From: Micromonospora eburnea | GTDB lineage: Bacteria > Actinomycetota > Actinomycetes > Mycobacteriales > Micromonosporaceae | Direction: 5' to 3' | Length of the DNA: 64,000 nucleotides | Assembly: GCF_900090225.1 (NCBI RefSeq) | Contig: NZ_FMHY01000002.1 | Location: forward strand, 124,001 to 188,000 | Shown: piece after piece, positions 17,569 through 25,793 of the stretch | Position numbering within the stretch: position 1 is the first letter of the stretch | Layout: every line of letters starts with the position of its first letter | Made by a program: the position numbers and the translations under genes | Notes under the pieces: generated by a model | Databases searched by the model: none | What the model was told of the DNA's origin: nothing | The model's input: the letters and a program-made list of their open reading frames with translations, nothing else

Positions 17569-18909
17569 TCAGTGCCGGAGCGTCACCCCGGCGTCGGCCA
17601 GGTCGGTGATCACCTTCAGCGACTCGCCGAAGCCGATTATCAGCACGGCGTCCGCCCCGTAGGTCTTGATCTCCTGGGCACTGGCGGAGAAGTCCACCGC
17701 CTGCGTGTCGGCCGGCGGCTCGTACGTGAGCAGCCTGACCCGGTCGGCGCCGAAGCCGGCCCGCTCCAGCTCGGCGCGGACGTTCTCCTGGAGGCCCTCG
17801 CCGTAGGAGTCCTTCCGGGCCACGATGGCGACCTTGCGTGGCCCGTCCCGCAGGATCACGTCGGCCAGTGCCCGCCCCTGGAGGCTGTCCGGCGGCGCGG
17901 TGCGGAAGTAGAGGTTCTTGTCGTCCACCGTGGTCAGCCCGGCGTCCGTGTTGGACGGAGAGAACAGGATCCGGCCGGCGGCCACCACGTCGGGCAGCAC
18001 GGCCCGGGAGATGCCGGAGGCGGCGGCACCGATGATGACGTGCACACCGTTGGCGACGTGCGAGGCCACCGTCGCCTTCGCGGTCTCCGGGTTGGTGCCG
18101 TCGTCGCCGTCGACCCAGGCCACCGGCTCGCCGAGCACGCCACCGGCGGCGTTGATCTCGCGGATGGCCAGCGCCGCGCCAGCGGCCAGCGGCGGGTACG
18201 CCAGCGCCAGGTCACCGGTCTTCGGCAGCAGGCCGCCGATGACCAGCGGGGCGCCGTCCCCCTTCTTCCCGGCGCGTGGCTTCCGGCCCCGGGGCGGCTC
18301 CTTGGTGCTCGCCCCCGACTCGTCGCCCGCGCCGACGAACTCGGTCTTGCCGTCGTCGATCTTCTGGTCACCGAAGTGGAGGGTGGCGTAGCTGGCGGTC
18401 GCCGGCTCGCCGGCGTCGGTGAACCCGGCCCGGTTGAGCGACACGCCCCGGTATTCGATGTCCTGGCCGGCGCGGGCGAGCCGCAGGCAGGTGTTCGGGT
18501 CCTCGCAGCGCTCGCCGCCCGTGGTCACCCCGACGATCTGCTTGGCGATCTCGGTCGGCTCGGTGGTGCCGGCCAGCTGGGCGGCCAGCGCGCTGATCAC
18601 CACCGCGTCGTACGTCTCCGCGGAGTAGAGGTAGTCGGTCAGCTTCGGGTCTACGGTCCGTAGCCGTTCCTTGAAGCTCTCCGGCAGCGGGGTGAGCGGG
18701 ATGGTGCCCTTCATACCCTTGAGTAGGCCCGCACGCTCCCTCAGCTCGACGGCGTAGGCGGTCTGCATGTTGCCGTCGGTGCCGTAGAGGCGCACCTGGG
18801 TGTCGGTGTTCGCCTCCTCGGGCTGGTCGCTCCCGCAGGCGCTGGTAGCCAGCAGGAGCACCGCGCTGGCCGCGGCGATGGCGGCGCGCGACGCGCGTGA
18901 AACGAGCAT
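17569..18909 (-). CDS. LivK-type substrate-binding lipoprotein with circularly permuted lobes
   Basis: A 446-residue secreted lipoprotein with signal peptide and lipobox LLLATSAC. It belongs to the branched-chain amino-acid type binding proteins (type I fold), but the halves are in reversed order. Residues 37-170 (YGTDGNMQTAYAVELRE, GMKGTIPLTPLPESFKERL, YSAETYDAVVISALAA, YRGVSLNRAGFTDAGEP) are what normally forms the C-terminal part. A charged linker (EPPRGRKPRAGKKGDG) follows. From about residue 215 comes the usual N-terminal part: PLVIGGLLPKTGDLA, AIREINAAGGVLGEPV, VIIGAAASGISRAV, FSPSNTDAGLTT. The protein stops at ITDLADAGVTLRH, which in normal family members runs directly into the Y-x-x-DGN segment found here at the start. 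No ABC permease or ATPase is adjacent. The ligand is unknown. Confidence 0.85.
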   Translation of the reverse strand: MLVSRASRAAIAAASAVLLLATSACGSDQPEEANTDTQVRLYGTDGNMQTAYAVELRERAGLLKGMKGTIPLTPLPESFKERLRTVDPKLTDYLYSAETYDAVVISALAAQLAGTTEPTEIAKQIVGVTTGGERCEDPNTCLRLARAGQDIEYRGVSLNRAGFTDAGEPATASYATLHFGDQKIDDGKTEFVGAGDESGASTKEPPRGRKPRAGKKGDGAPLVIGGLLPKTGDLALAYPPLAAGAALAIREINAAGGVLGEPVAWVDGDDGTNPETAKATVASHVANGVHVIIGAAASGISRAVLPDVVAAGRILFSPSNTDAGLTTVDDKNLYFRTAPPDSLQGRALADVILRDGPRKVAIVARKDSYGEGLQENVRAELERAGFGADRVRLLTYEPPADTQAVDFSASAQEIKTYGADAVLIIGFGESLKVITDLADAGVTLRH

Positions 18910-19075
18910 GGTCGTCCTTCCTCCGGCGAAGGTCCGCTGCGCACATTAGCGTGCCGTCGCGGGTAGCGGGGCCGTGGAGGGCGCTCCGTCAGCAGCTTGA
19001 CTGCGGATATCACTTACGGTGACGGCCGGGCTGTTTCGGGGTCACCGCTTGACCCTCCGTCCTACTGTTCGGCAG

Positions 19076-19465
19076 GTGACCGACGAAGCACAGCAGACGC
19101 TGGACGACGCGACCGCCGTGCTCCGCTCGGCCCTCGCCGGCGACGGGGACGGGGTGGTGGGCACCTTCGACGCCGTGGTGGACCGCGCCGGCCTGGCCGG
19201 GGCGTACGGGGTGGCGTGGTGCCTGGCCGCCACCATGGTCGGCGACGACGCCCCGGGCGGCGGCTGCGCGCTCGACTTCCCCGGCATCGACCAGGCCGAC
19301 TACGACACCCGCTGGGTGGCCCGCTTCGTCAGCGCGTACGCCAACGACGACGCCGACACGGGGGAGGCGCTCTTCGGGGCCGCGGCGGCCGACGGGTTGC
19401 TACCGGACTGCCTGCTCACCCTCGCCGGGTCGACGGTGGCGACGCTGCGCAGCCGGGCGTACTGA
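19076..19465 (+). CDS. Conserved hypothetical protein
   Basis: A 129-residue soluble, acidic protein starting at GTG. It contains AVLRSALAGDGDGVVGTFDA, YGVAWCLAATMVG, RWVARFVSAYANDDADTGEALF and LLPDCLLTLAGSTVATLR. It looks all-helical, with three cysteines and no recognised motif. A DUF2786 gene follows after 36 bp on the same strand, so they may be co-transcribed. I do not recognise the family. Confidence 0.65.
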   Translation: MTDEAQQTLDDATAVLRSALAGDGDGVVGTFDAVVDRAGLAGAYGVAWCLAATMVGDDAPGGGCALDFPGIDQADYDTRWVARFVSAYANDDADTGEALFGAAAADGLLPDCLLTLAGSTVATLRSRAY

Positions 19466-19501
19466 CCGCTTGACGGATCCGGGCTGTGATAGCTCTGGAG
19501 C

Positions 19502-20209
19502 ATGTCCGAGGTGATGCTGAGCAAGGTCCGCAAGCTGCTCGCCCAGGCCGAGGACCCGGCCTGCACACCCGCCGAGTCGGCGGCCTTCATGGCCAAGGCG
19601 ACCGAGCTGATCGCCCGCTACGGCGTCGACCGGGCGCTGCTGGCCGCCCGGGAGCCGGCCACCGACCCGGTCGGCGACCGGGTGGTCGAGGTGGTCGCCC
19701 CGTACGCCCGGGACAAGGCCGGCCTGCTCGCGGCGGTCGCCGACCCGCTGCGCTGCCGGTGCGTACGCCGCCGGCAGGGCACCGGCTTCGCGATGCACCT
19801 GTTCGGCTTCGCCAGCGACCTGGAACGGGTCGAGCTGCTGTTCACCTCGCTGCTCGTACAGGCCGCGCACGGGCTGGCCGGCGCATCCGTGCCGGCCGGG
19901 GAGCATCCGGCCGCGTTCCGTCGTAGCTGGCTGGCCGGCTTCGCCCATACCGTGGCGGACCGGCTGCGGGCGGCCGAGGCCGACGCGGTCGCCGGAGCCG
20001 GTGCGCCCTCGACGGCGCTGGTGCTGGCCGACCGCTCCGACCGGGTCCAGCGCCGGCTCGCCGAGGTGTATCCGCGGCTGCGTACCGCCCCGCCTCGCCG
20101 GCTCGCCGGCACCGGCTTCGGCTCCGGGGTGGCGGCCGGCCGCCGGGCCCACCTGGACGGCACCTCCGTGACCGGACGCGGGGCCGTGGCGCGGGGCATC
20201 GGGCGATGA
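19502..20209 (+). CDS. DUF2786 domain protein
   Basis: A 235-residue protein whose first 45 residues (MLSKVRKLLAQAEDPACTPA, ESAAFMAKATELIARYGVD) are the DUF2786 helical domain. The rest includes RCRCVRRRQGTGFAMHLFGF, RVELLFTSLLVQAAH and a basic C-terminus (GSGVAAGRRAHLDG) common to actinobacterial members. The same domain occurs in proteins linked to phage and mobile DNA, but no role is established. There is no signal peptide or membrane helix. Confidence 0.8.
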   Translation: MSEVMLSKVRKLLAQAEDPACTPAESAAFMAKATELIARYGVDRALLAAREPATDPVGDRVVEVVAPYARDKAGLLAAVADPLRCRCVRRRQGTGFAMHLFGFASDLERVELLFTSLLVQAAHGLAGASVPAGEHPAAFRRSWLAGFAHTVADRLRAAEADAVAGAGAPSTALVLADRSDRVQRRLAEVYPRLRTAPPRRLAGTGFGSGVAAGRRAHLDGTSVTGRGAVARGIGR

Positions 20210-20229
20210 CTCCTCCGCGGGTGGTGGGG

Positions 20230-20300
20230 CCGGACGGGCTCTTCCATGCCGCGCAGTGAGACCGGACGGGGCTCTTCCATGCCGCGGTGAGGCCGGACGG
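20230..20300. repeat. Short tandem repeat, about 32-bp unit
   Basis: CCGGACGGGCTCTTCCATG at 20230 recurs as CCGGACGGGGCTCTTCCATG at 20262, each followed by CCGCG and GTGAG. A third CCGGACGG begins at 20293. The repeat lies in the gap between the DUF2786 gene and the convergent SRPBCC gene. It has no coding sense. Confidence 0.6.
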
Positions 20301-20377
20301 CGCGACGCACCCCACCGTGACCCGATCAGGTCGCGTCGGGTGTCACGCCGGGCACCCGAATGCCGGTGTGCCGCTGC

Positions 20378-20893
20378 TCAGCAACCGCTGCGGGCGACCG
20401 TGGCGAGGTAGCGGCAGAGGAGTTCGTGCCAGCCGGCGGTGAGCGCCTTGCGGTAGCCCTCGGCGGCCGCGCCGTGCCGGTCGAAGTGCCGGTGCTCGAC
20501 CTCGACCCGGGTACGCGTCGGCCCCTCGGGTAGGAAGAGCACCTCCACCTCGCTGGCCTGCGCCGGGTCCGGCACCGGCACCCGGTCCGGCCCGATCTGC
20601 CAGCTGAAGACGAACCGGCGCGGCGGGTCCCAGGTCAGCACCCGGCCCCAGTCGCTGCGGAAGCCGTACGGGCCGATCTCGTAGAGCATGCCGCCGGCCC
20701 GGGGTTCGACCCCCAGTTCGGCCAGCGCCGCCGGTCCGGACCAGGTGTATTCGGGTACCCACCAGTCGGTCAGCGACCCGGTGAAGACCGCGAACGCCCG
20801 CTCGGCGGAGGCGGGGACGAAGAGCTTGCTACGGAGGCAGAAACGGTCGGATTCCTGGCGGACGTCGTCCGCATCGGCCATCCCCTGTCCCAT
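20378..20893 (-). CDS. SRPBCC (AHSA1-like) domain protein
   Basis: A 171-residue helix-grip protein with RSKLFVPASAERAFAVFTG at the N-terminus and the conserved SLTDWWVPEY pattern. GGMLYEIGPYGFRSDWGRVL and WDPPRRFVFSWQIG follow, then the C-terminal amphipathic helix GYRKALTAGWHELLCRYLA. This fits the activator-of-Hsp90 / START-like ligand-binding family. The ligand is unknown. A second in-frame ATG four codons downstream could be the true start. It converges with the DUF2786 gene. Confidence 0.82.
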   Translation of the reverse strand: MGQGMADADDVRQESDRFCLRSKLFVPASAERAFAVFTGSLTDWWVPEYTWSGPAALAELGVEPRAGGMLYEIGPYGFRSDWGRVLTWDPPRRFVFSWQIGPDRVPVPDPAQASEVEVLFLPEGPTRTRVEVEHRHFDRHGAAAEGYRKALTAGWHELLCRYLATVARSGC

Positions 20894-21084
20894 AGGCCCG
20901 GACCCTACCGGCTGCTGCCCCCCGTTGCAGCCTGAGAACCTTGCATTACCAGCAGCGAATAGGGGTTGCCTCCCGCTCCGGCAGCTCCGTCGGGGACGCG
21001 TCGGATCCGTGCGGCAAGGAGCCCGGTGGGATTCAGGGTCAACGGCGGCCAGACCGGACAGTCAGGCTTCCCGGGCACAACGCA

Positions 21085-21118
21085 GAGCGCCGACCGGCGT
21101 TTCCGCTGGTCGGCGCTC
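21085..21118 (-). terminator. Terminator after the tRNA cluster
   Basis: GAGCGCCGACC and GGTCGGCGCTC form an 11-bp perfect stem around CGGCGTTTCCGCT, about 25 bases past the 3' end of tRNA-Phe on the minus strand. The region 20894-21084 contains no gene. Confidence 0.8.
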
Positions 21119-21141
21119 AGGTAGCCCGGCGAAAGGCTATG

Positions 21142-21215
21142 TGGCCAGGGGCGGGGTCGAACCGCCGACCTTCCGATTTTCAGTCGGACGCTCGTACCAA
21201 CTGAGCTACCTGGCC
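21142..21215 (-). tRNA. tRNA-Phe (GAA)
   Basis: The minus strand starts GGCCAGGTAGCTCAGTTGG and ends CCCCTGGCCA. The anticodon loop CTGAAAA gives GAA for Phe. The acceptor stem GGCCAGG/CCTGGCC is fully paired and the T loop GTTCGAC is canonical. The 3' CCA is not wholly encoded; the discriminator is A. It is the last of three tRNA genes read leftward. Confidence 0.97.
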
Positions 21216-21289
21216 GTGGTGCTCGGCTCATGCTACCGCACGGGCCGATACGCAGAACGCCGCGCGAAGGGGCGCGGCGTCAGCGCTTG

Positions 21290-21363
21290 CGGTCCTGACG
21301 GGACTTGAACCCGCGACCTCCGCCTTGACAGGGCGGCGAGCACTCCGACTGCTCCACAGGACC
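21290..21363 (-). tRNA. tRNA-Asp (GTC)
   Basis: The minus strand begins GGTCCTGTGGAGCAGTCGG and ends CGTCAGGACCG. The anticodon loop CTGTCAA gives GTC for Asp, and the discriminator G is the expected Asp identity base. All four stems pair. Confidence 0.97.
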
Positions 21364-21395
21364 TAGCTGATGTTGCATCCGGCTGAGCCGGACCG

Positions 21396-21468
21396 TGCCC
21401 CCAACGGGATTCGAACCCGTGCTACCGCCTTGAAAGGGCGGCGTCCTGGGCCGCTAGACGATGAGGGC
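21396..21468 (-). tRNA. tRNA-Glu (TTC)
   Basis: The minus strand begins GCCCTCATCGTCTAGCGG and ends GTTGGGGGCA. The anticodon loop CTTTCAA gives TTC for Glu. The acceptor stem pairs with one G-T wobble. It is the first of the three tRNA genes in transcription order. Confidence 0.97.
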
Positions 21469-21622
21469 GGCCCCGCCATCATTGCACATCGCAAGTTCTG
21501 GCGGACTTGCTCCCATCCGGCCCCGCCGGAGGCATGAGAAGCATATGTCATGCCCCGGCGGACAACCAAACCGGTATCCCCCCGCTCGACTCGGCAGGCG
21601 AAACCGCAGGTCAGGGGCCGGG

Positions 21623-22417
21623 TCAGCGGAGCCGGGAGATCCCGTACCGCTTCTTCAGCTCGGGAATCAGCTGCCGGCAGGCGGCCATGGTCTGCTTCCG
21701 GTCGCCGCCCCCGTCGTGCATCAGCACGATCGAGCCGGGGCGGACGGCCGCCTCCACCCGGTTGATGATCGTCTTGGCGTTGGGATGGTTCCAGTCCTGC
21801 GGGTCGACGTCCCAGTGCAGCGGGCGCATGCCGAGCTTGCGCGCCACCTCCACCTCCTCCGCTGTCCACCGGCCGCCGGGCTGGCGGAACCAGGTGATCT
21901 CGGCGCCCGGTGCGGCGTCCCGGATCACCCGGTTCGTCCGTGCCAGGTCGGCCTTGATGTCCGCCACCGGCCGCCGGCCGAGGTTGAGGTCGTGCCGCCA
22001 GCTGTGGTTGCAGAGTTGGTGGCCCTCCCGGACGATCCGCGCCACCAGCTCCGGGTGGCGCTCGGCCTGCTTGCCGATCAGGCAGAACGTCGCGGTGACG
22101 TGGGCCGCCCGCAGCTGGTCGAGGATCTGTGGCGTCCACCGCGGATCCGGCCCGTCGTCGAAGGTCAGCGCCACCGCCTTGTCGCCGCTGCCGCGGTGCA
22201 GCCCGGCGGGAAGGGTCTTCGGCAGCGGGCGCAGCTTCGGCTTCGGCGGGGTGGCTCGGCTGGCCGTCGGGGTGGGCGTCGGGGTCGGCGGCGCCGGGGT
22301 GGGTGAGGCGGAGGCGGGTGGGCTGGCCGCCTGGGTCGGGGTTTTGCCAGCTCCGCCGCAGCCGGTGAGAAACAACACCAGGCCGAGGGCAAGCGCCAGC
22401 ACGGCGCGAGAACGCAT
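21623..22417 (-). CDS. Polysaccharide deacetylase family lipoprotein
   Basis: A 264-residue exported lipoprotein: signal sequence MRSRAVLALALGLVLFLTGC with lipobox FLTGC, then a Pro/Thr-rich wall-spanning linker. The NodB homology domain carries KAVALTFDDGPDPRWTPQIL (metal-binding Asp), HQLCNHSWRHDLNLGR (metal-binding His pair), TWFRQPGGRW and PGSIVLMHDGGGDR. These are motifs 1, 2, 3 and 5 of metal-dependent chitin or peptidoglycan deacetylases. The likely substrate is cell-wall glycan. ATG 22417 has GGGAG six bases upstream; a longer in-frame start at 22477 would spoil the signal peptide. Confidence 0.92.
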   Translation of the reverse strand: MRSRAVLALALGLVLFLTGCGGAGKTPTQAASPPASASPTPAPPTPTPTPTASRATPPKPKLRPLPKTLPAGLHRGSGDKAVALTFDDGPDPRWTPQILDQLRAAHVTATFCLIGKQAERHPELVARIVREGHQLCNHSWRHDLNLGRRPVADIKADLARTNRVIRDAAPGAEITWFRQPGGRWTAEEVEVARKLGMRPLHWDVDPQDWNHPNAKTIINRVEAAVRPGSIVLMHDGGGDRKQTMAACRQLIPELKKRYGISRLR

Positions 22418-22492
22418 CGTCGCTCCCGAGAGGGGTCGGGGTACGCGGACTTCCCGACGGTAGTCGAAGCGGGTCAAAAGCGGGAGAGGTGG

Positions 22493-23509
22493 TCAGGCCG
22501 TCGGCGAGGGACCCTGCGAGTCGCGTACGGCCACCGCCAGCGAGACCGCCTCGGCGAGGTCCACCGGCCGGACCACGCCGGCCGGCAGCGCGTCGGCCTG
22601 CCAACCCGGCCCGGCGGCGAGCACCAGCAGGGGGCGGCGGGGGACGGCGAGCAGTGCGGAGAGCTGATCCGGGTCGGCGGTCTCCCGGGTGTGCGACCAG
22701 AGTACGACGGCCGCCGGCCCGGTCCGGGTGACCGCCTCGACCAGTGCCGGTACGGGCACCCGGGCGCCCAGCATGCGATAGCTCACCCCCGACTCGGTGA
22801 GGGCGGCACCCAACGCCTCCAGCGGCAGCGTGTGCTGCTCCTCGTCGGCGCAGGAGAGCAGGATCCGGGCCGGCCCGACGGCCGGGCGTGCCCGGGCCGC
22901 CGTGGCGAACGCCTCGGACACGCACCGGGACAGCAGATGCTCCACCTCGATCAGCCCGGCGGTGACGGCGTGCCGTTCGCCGATCCCGGCGAGCACCGGC
23001 CGGAGCAGCGCGTCCCAGGTCGCCACCACACCGTCGGCGGCGAGCGCGTGCGCGATCGTCTCGCCGATGGCCGCCGAGTCCAGCCGCATCGCGGCGCGGG
23101 CCAGCCCGCGGGCGGCCGGTCCGGCCCGGCCGACCGGGATGGTCGTCCCGCCGCCGGCCCGGGTGCCGTCCGGCCGGGTCGACCGGCCGGCCGCAGCGGT
23201 GATCGCGACCGTCTCGTCCGTCGCCCTGCCGGTGTCGGGACGCTCGGTTGCGGCCGGTGCCGGCATCCGCCGGGCCCAGCGGGCGGCCTCCGCGGGGTTC
23301 ACCCCCTCCGCGGTGAGCCGCCGCATGATCTCCAGACGGGAGAGGTCGGTAGAGGTGTAGCGCCGGTGCTGCCCCGGTACGTGCCCGCTGGGGCCGAGAC
23401 CGTAGCGCTGGTGCCAGGTGCGCAGCGTGGTGACCGCGATGCCCAGCGTGCGCGCGACGGCACCCGCGCTCAGCGCCTCATCGGCCACCCGGCCGCTCCG
23501 GAGCCTCAT
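22493..23509 (-). CDS. litR: LitR/CarH-like MerR regulator with cobalamin-binding domain
   Basis: This 338-residue protein has an N-terminal MerR helix-turn-helix (AGAVARTLGIAVTTLRTWHQ, RYGLGPSGHVPGQHRRYTST). A Pro/Thr linker is followed by a helical cap (IGERHAVTAGLIEVEHLLSR) and a Rossmann-like B12-binding domain with CADEEQHTLPLEALGAAL. E-x-H there matches the CarH E175-x-H177 ligand motif. The cap keeps the Glu-His pair of CarH, but the position of Trp131 is occupied by His. The family binds adenosylcobalamin in the dark and represses carotenoid genes until light. It sits last in the crtI-idi-litR operon, which fits photoregulation of carotenoids. It overlaps idi by 32 bases. Confidence 0.85.
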   Translation of the reverse strand: MRLRSGRVADEALSAGAVARTLGIAVTTLRTWHQRYGLGPSGHVPGQHRRYTSTDLSRLEIMRRLTAEGVNPAEAARWARRMPAPAATERPDTGRATDETVAITAAAGRSTRPDGTRAGGGTTIPVGRAGPAARGLARAAMRLDSAAIGETIAHALAADGVVATWDALLRPVLAGIGERHAVTAGLIEVEHLLSRCVSEAFATAARARPAVGPARILLSCADEEQHTLPLEALGAALTESGVSYRMLGARVPVPALVEAVTRTGPAAVVLWSHTRETADPDQLSALLAVPRRPLLVLAAGPGWQADALPAGVVRPVDLAEAVSLAVAVRDSQGPSPTA

Positions 23510-24182
23510 CGGCCGGCACGCCGGACGAGATCACCCCGGCCGAGACGGCGTCGCCCGAGGTCCTGCCGGCCGGGGGCGCGCCGGACCTGTCGGCGGCGGG
23601 AACTGTCGGACGCAGCAGCCGGTCCACCACCCCGCGCAGCCACGGCGCGTACGCCTCGGGGGTGACGTCGAGGTCGGCCGCCAGTTCGCGCGGGTCGACC
23701 CAGCGCAGGGTGGCGACCTCGGCCGGGTCCGGCCGGGTGGGCAGGTCGGCCGGCACGTCGGCGCGCAGTACGTGGTCGTACTCGAACTCGACGCGGCCGG
23801 TGGTCGGGTCCTCGGCGCGGTAGCGGTGCACCCCGACCTCGGTGAGGTCGACGGGGGCGACGCCCAGCTCCTCGGCCAGCCGGCGGTTGGCGGCCTCGGC
23901 CAGCGGCTGACCCGGCAGCGGGTGGCCGCAGCAGGAGTTGGCCCAGCGCAGCGGGAAGCGGGTCTTCACGGCGGCCCGCTGCTGGAGCAGGATCCGCCCG
24001 TCCGGGTCGACCAGTAGCACCGAGAACGCGCGGTGCAGCCGGCCCGGCGGCCGGTGGGCGGCGGCCACGGTGTCCTCACCCAGCACCTGCCCGGCGTCGT
24101 CGACCAGCTCGACCAGATGCCCTTCGCGGGAGGTCACGGCATCGGCCCTTCCTTCGGGATCGCGTTGCTCCGCGGCGCTCAT
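23478..24182 (-). CDS. idi: Isopentenyl-diphosphate delta-isomerase type 1
   Basis: Idi interconverts IPP and DMAPP to balance the isoprenoid precursor pool. The 234-residue Nudix-fold protein shows LHRAFSVLLVDPDGRILLQQ, the active-site Cys in WANSCCGHPLPGQPL, AANRRLAEELGV (Nudix-like helix) and the active-site Glu in VEFEYDHVLRAD. The family core is about 180 residues. The first 20 and last 45 residues here are nonconserved extensions. The ATG overlaps the crtI stop by four bases (ATGA), so the two are translationally coupled. Confidence 0.95.
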   Translation of the reverse strand: MSAAEQRDPEGRADAVTSREGHLVELVDDAGQVLGEDTVAAAHRPPGRLHRAFSVLLVDPDGRILLQQRAAVKTRFPLRWANSCCGHPLPGQPLAEAANRRLAEELGVAPVDLTEVGVHRYRAEDPTTGRVEFEYDHVLRADVPADLPTRPDPAEVATLRWVDPRELAADLDVTPEAYAPWLRGVVDRLLRPTVPAADRSGAPPAGRTSGDAVSAGVISSGVPADEAPERPGGR

Positions 24183-25660
24183 CGGGTGGCCCCGGTGATC
24201 CGCGAGGCGGCCAGCTTGCCGCTGATCAGCACCATCGGCACGCCCACCCCGGGCTGCGTGCCGGAGCCGACGAAGACCACGTTGCCGAGCGTCCGGTGCA
24301 GGTTCGACGGGCGGAACGGCCCGGTCTGCCAGAAGCTGTGTGCGGCGGCGAACGGGGTGCCGGCGGCCATGCCCTGCTCCGCCCAGTCGGCCGGGCTGAC
24401 CGTACGCAGCACTTCGACGCCGTCGCCGAAGCCGACGTAGCCCCGCTCCTCAAGCGTCTCGACGAGCTGGTCGGCGTAGTGGCGGGTCAGGTCGCCCCGC
24501 CAGGGCAACGGCGCCCGGTCGAGGTTCGGCACCGGGGCGAGCACGTAGTAGGTGTGCCGTCCGGCCGGGGCGACCGCGGGGTCGGTCCGGCTCGGGTTCG
24601 TCACCAGCAGCGAAGGGTCTGTCATCAGCTCGCCGCGCCGGATCACCTGGTCGAACGTGCCCCGCCAGGACCGCCCGAAGTGGATGTTGTGGTGGGCGAT
24701 CCGCGAATAGCCCTGCGTCGACCCGACGTGCAGCACCACGCAGGAGGGCGAGTAGGTGAGCCGGCGCTGCCGCCCGGCGGGTAGCAGGTCCCGGTAGGCG
24801 ACCGGCAGGTCCGGGTTGAGCACCACGACGTCCGCGGGGACGAACTCGCCGTCGGCGGTCACCACGCCGGTGGCCCGGCCGTTGGCCGTCTCCACCCGGG
24901 TCACCGTGGTGCCGTACCGGAGCTGCACGCCGTGCTTCTCCGCCGCGCCGGCCATCGCCCGGGAGACCGCGTGGACGCCGCCGCGCGGGAAGGACACCCC
25001 GGCCACCGAGTCGAGGTACGCGATGACCGCGTAGATGGCCAGCGCGTCGTGTGGCGCGAGGCCGGCGTACATGGCCTGGAAGGAGAAGATCCGCTGGGTA
25101 CGCGGGTCGCGGAAAAACTGGTTGATCTTCGTTTGAAGTCGCCGGAACGCCCCGTTGGCCAGCAGCTTGACCAGGTTGGCGGTGAGCAGGTCGGTCGGCG
25201 CGTCCAGGTTGCGTTCGATGAAGTCGGCCCGCTCCCAGCGCCACAGGTCGCGGGCGTAGTCGACGAACCGCAGGTAACCGTCGGCCTCGCGGGGGCCGCA
25301 GACCCGGGCGATCTCGGCCGCCATCCGGGTGGTGTCCGTGATCACGTCCAGCGTCGACCCGTCCGGGTAGTACGCCCGGTACGCCGGGTCCAGCGGGGTC
25401 AGGTCGAGCCAGTCGGTCAGCTCCTCGCCGACCGCGGCGAGCGCCTCGGCGATCAGGTCGGGCATGGTGAGCACGGTGGGGCCGGTGTCGAACTCGTACC
25501 CGTCGACGCTGAGCCGGCCGGCCCGCCCGCCCGGTGCCGCCTCCCGTTCCAGGACGGTCACCTGCCGGCCGCTGCCGGCCAGGTGCAGTGCACAGGCCAA
25601 CCCGCCCAGGCCGGCGCCGACGACGACCACCCGGTCCGTGCGTCCGGTCACGATCCGCAC
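24179..25660 (-). CDS. crtI: Phytoene desaturase CrtI
   Basis: CrtI is an FAD-dependent membrane-associated enzyme that desaturates phytoene to neurosporene or lycopene. The 493-residue product begins with the dinucleotide fold VVVVGAGLGGLACALHLAGS and EREAAPGGRAGRL. It contains YEFDTGPTVLTMP and ends with the family signature GTQPGVGVPMVLISGKLAAS. GTG 25660 has GAGGAGG seven bases upstream. It heads the crtI-idi-litR operon and is divergent from crtB across 133 bases, which probably hold the light-controlled promoters. The number of desaturation steps cannot be read from sequence. Confidence 0.95.
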   Translation of the reverse strand: MRIVTGRTDRVVVVGAGLGGLACALHLAGSGRQVTVLEREAAPGGRAGRLSVDGYEFDTGPTVLTMPDLIAEALAAVGEELTDWLDLTPLDPAYRAYYPDGSTLDVITDTTRMAAEIARVCGPREADGYLRFVDYARDLWRWERADFIERNLDAPTDLLTANLVKLLANGAFRRLQTKINQFFRDPRTQRIFSFQAMYAGLAPHDALAIYAVIAYLDSVAGVSFPRGGVHAVSRAMAGAAEKHGVQLRYGTTVTRVETANGRATGVVTADGEFVPADVVVLNPDLPVAYRDLLPAGRQRRLTYSPSCVVLHVGSTQGYSRIAHHNIHFGRSWRGTFDQVIRRGELMTDPSLLVTNPSRTDPAVAPAGRHTYYVLAPVPNLDRAPLPWRGDLTRHYADQLVETLEERGYVGFGDGVEVLRTVSPADWAEQGMAAGTPFAAAHSFWQTGPFRPSNLHRTLGNVVFVGSGTQPGVGVPMVLISGKLAASRITGATR

Positions 25661-25793
25661 GGGACCACCTCCTCACCAGGGCCAGCGCGGTGCGGAGCGC
25701 CTCAGCGTGACCGCGCCGTTGGCCAATGGGGGCGAGCGTACCTTAGGGTTACGAATTGCGTCGATTGCTGCGTCGAATCTGGGGGGAAGCCCG

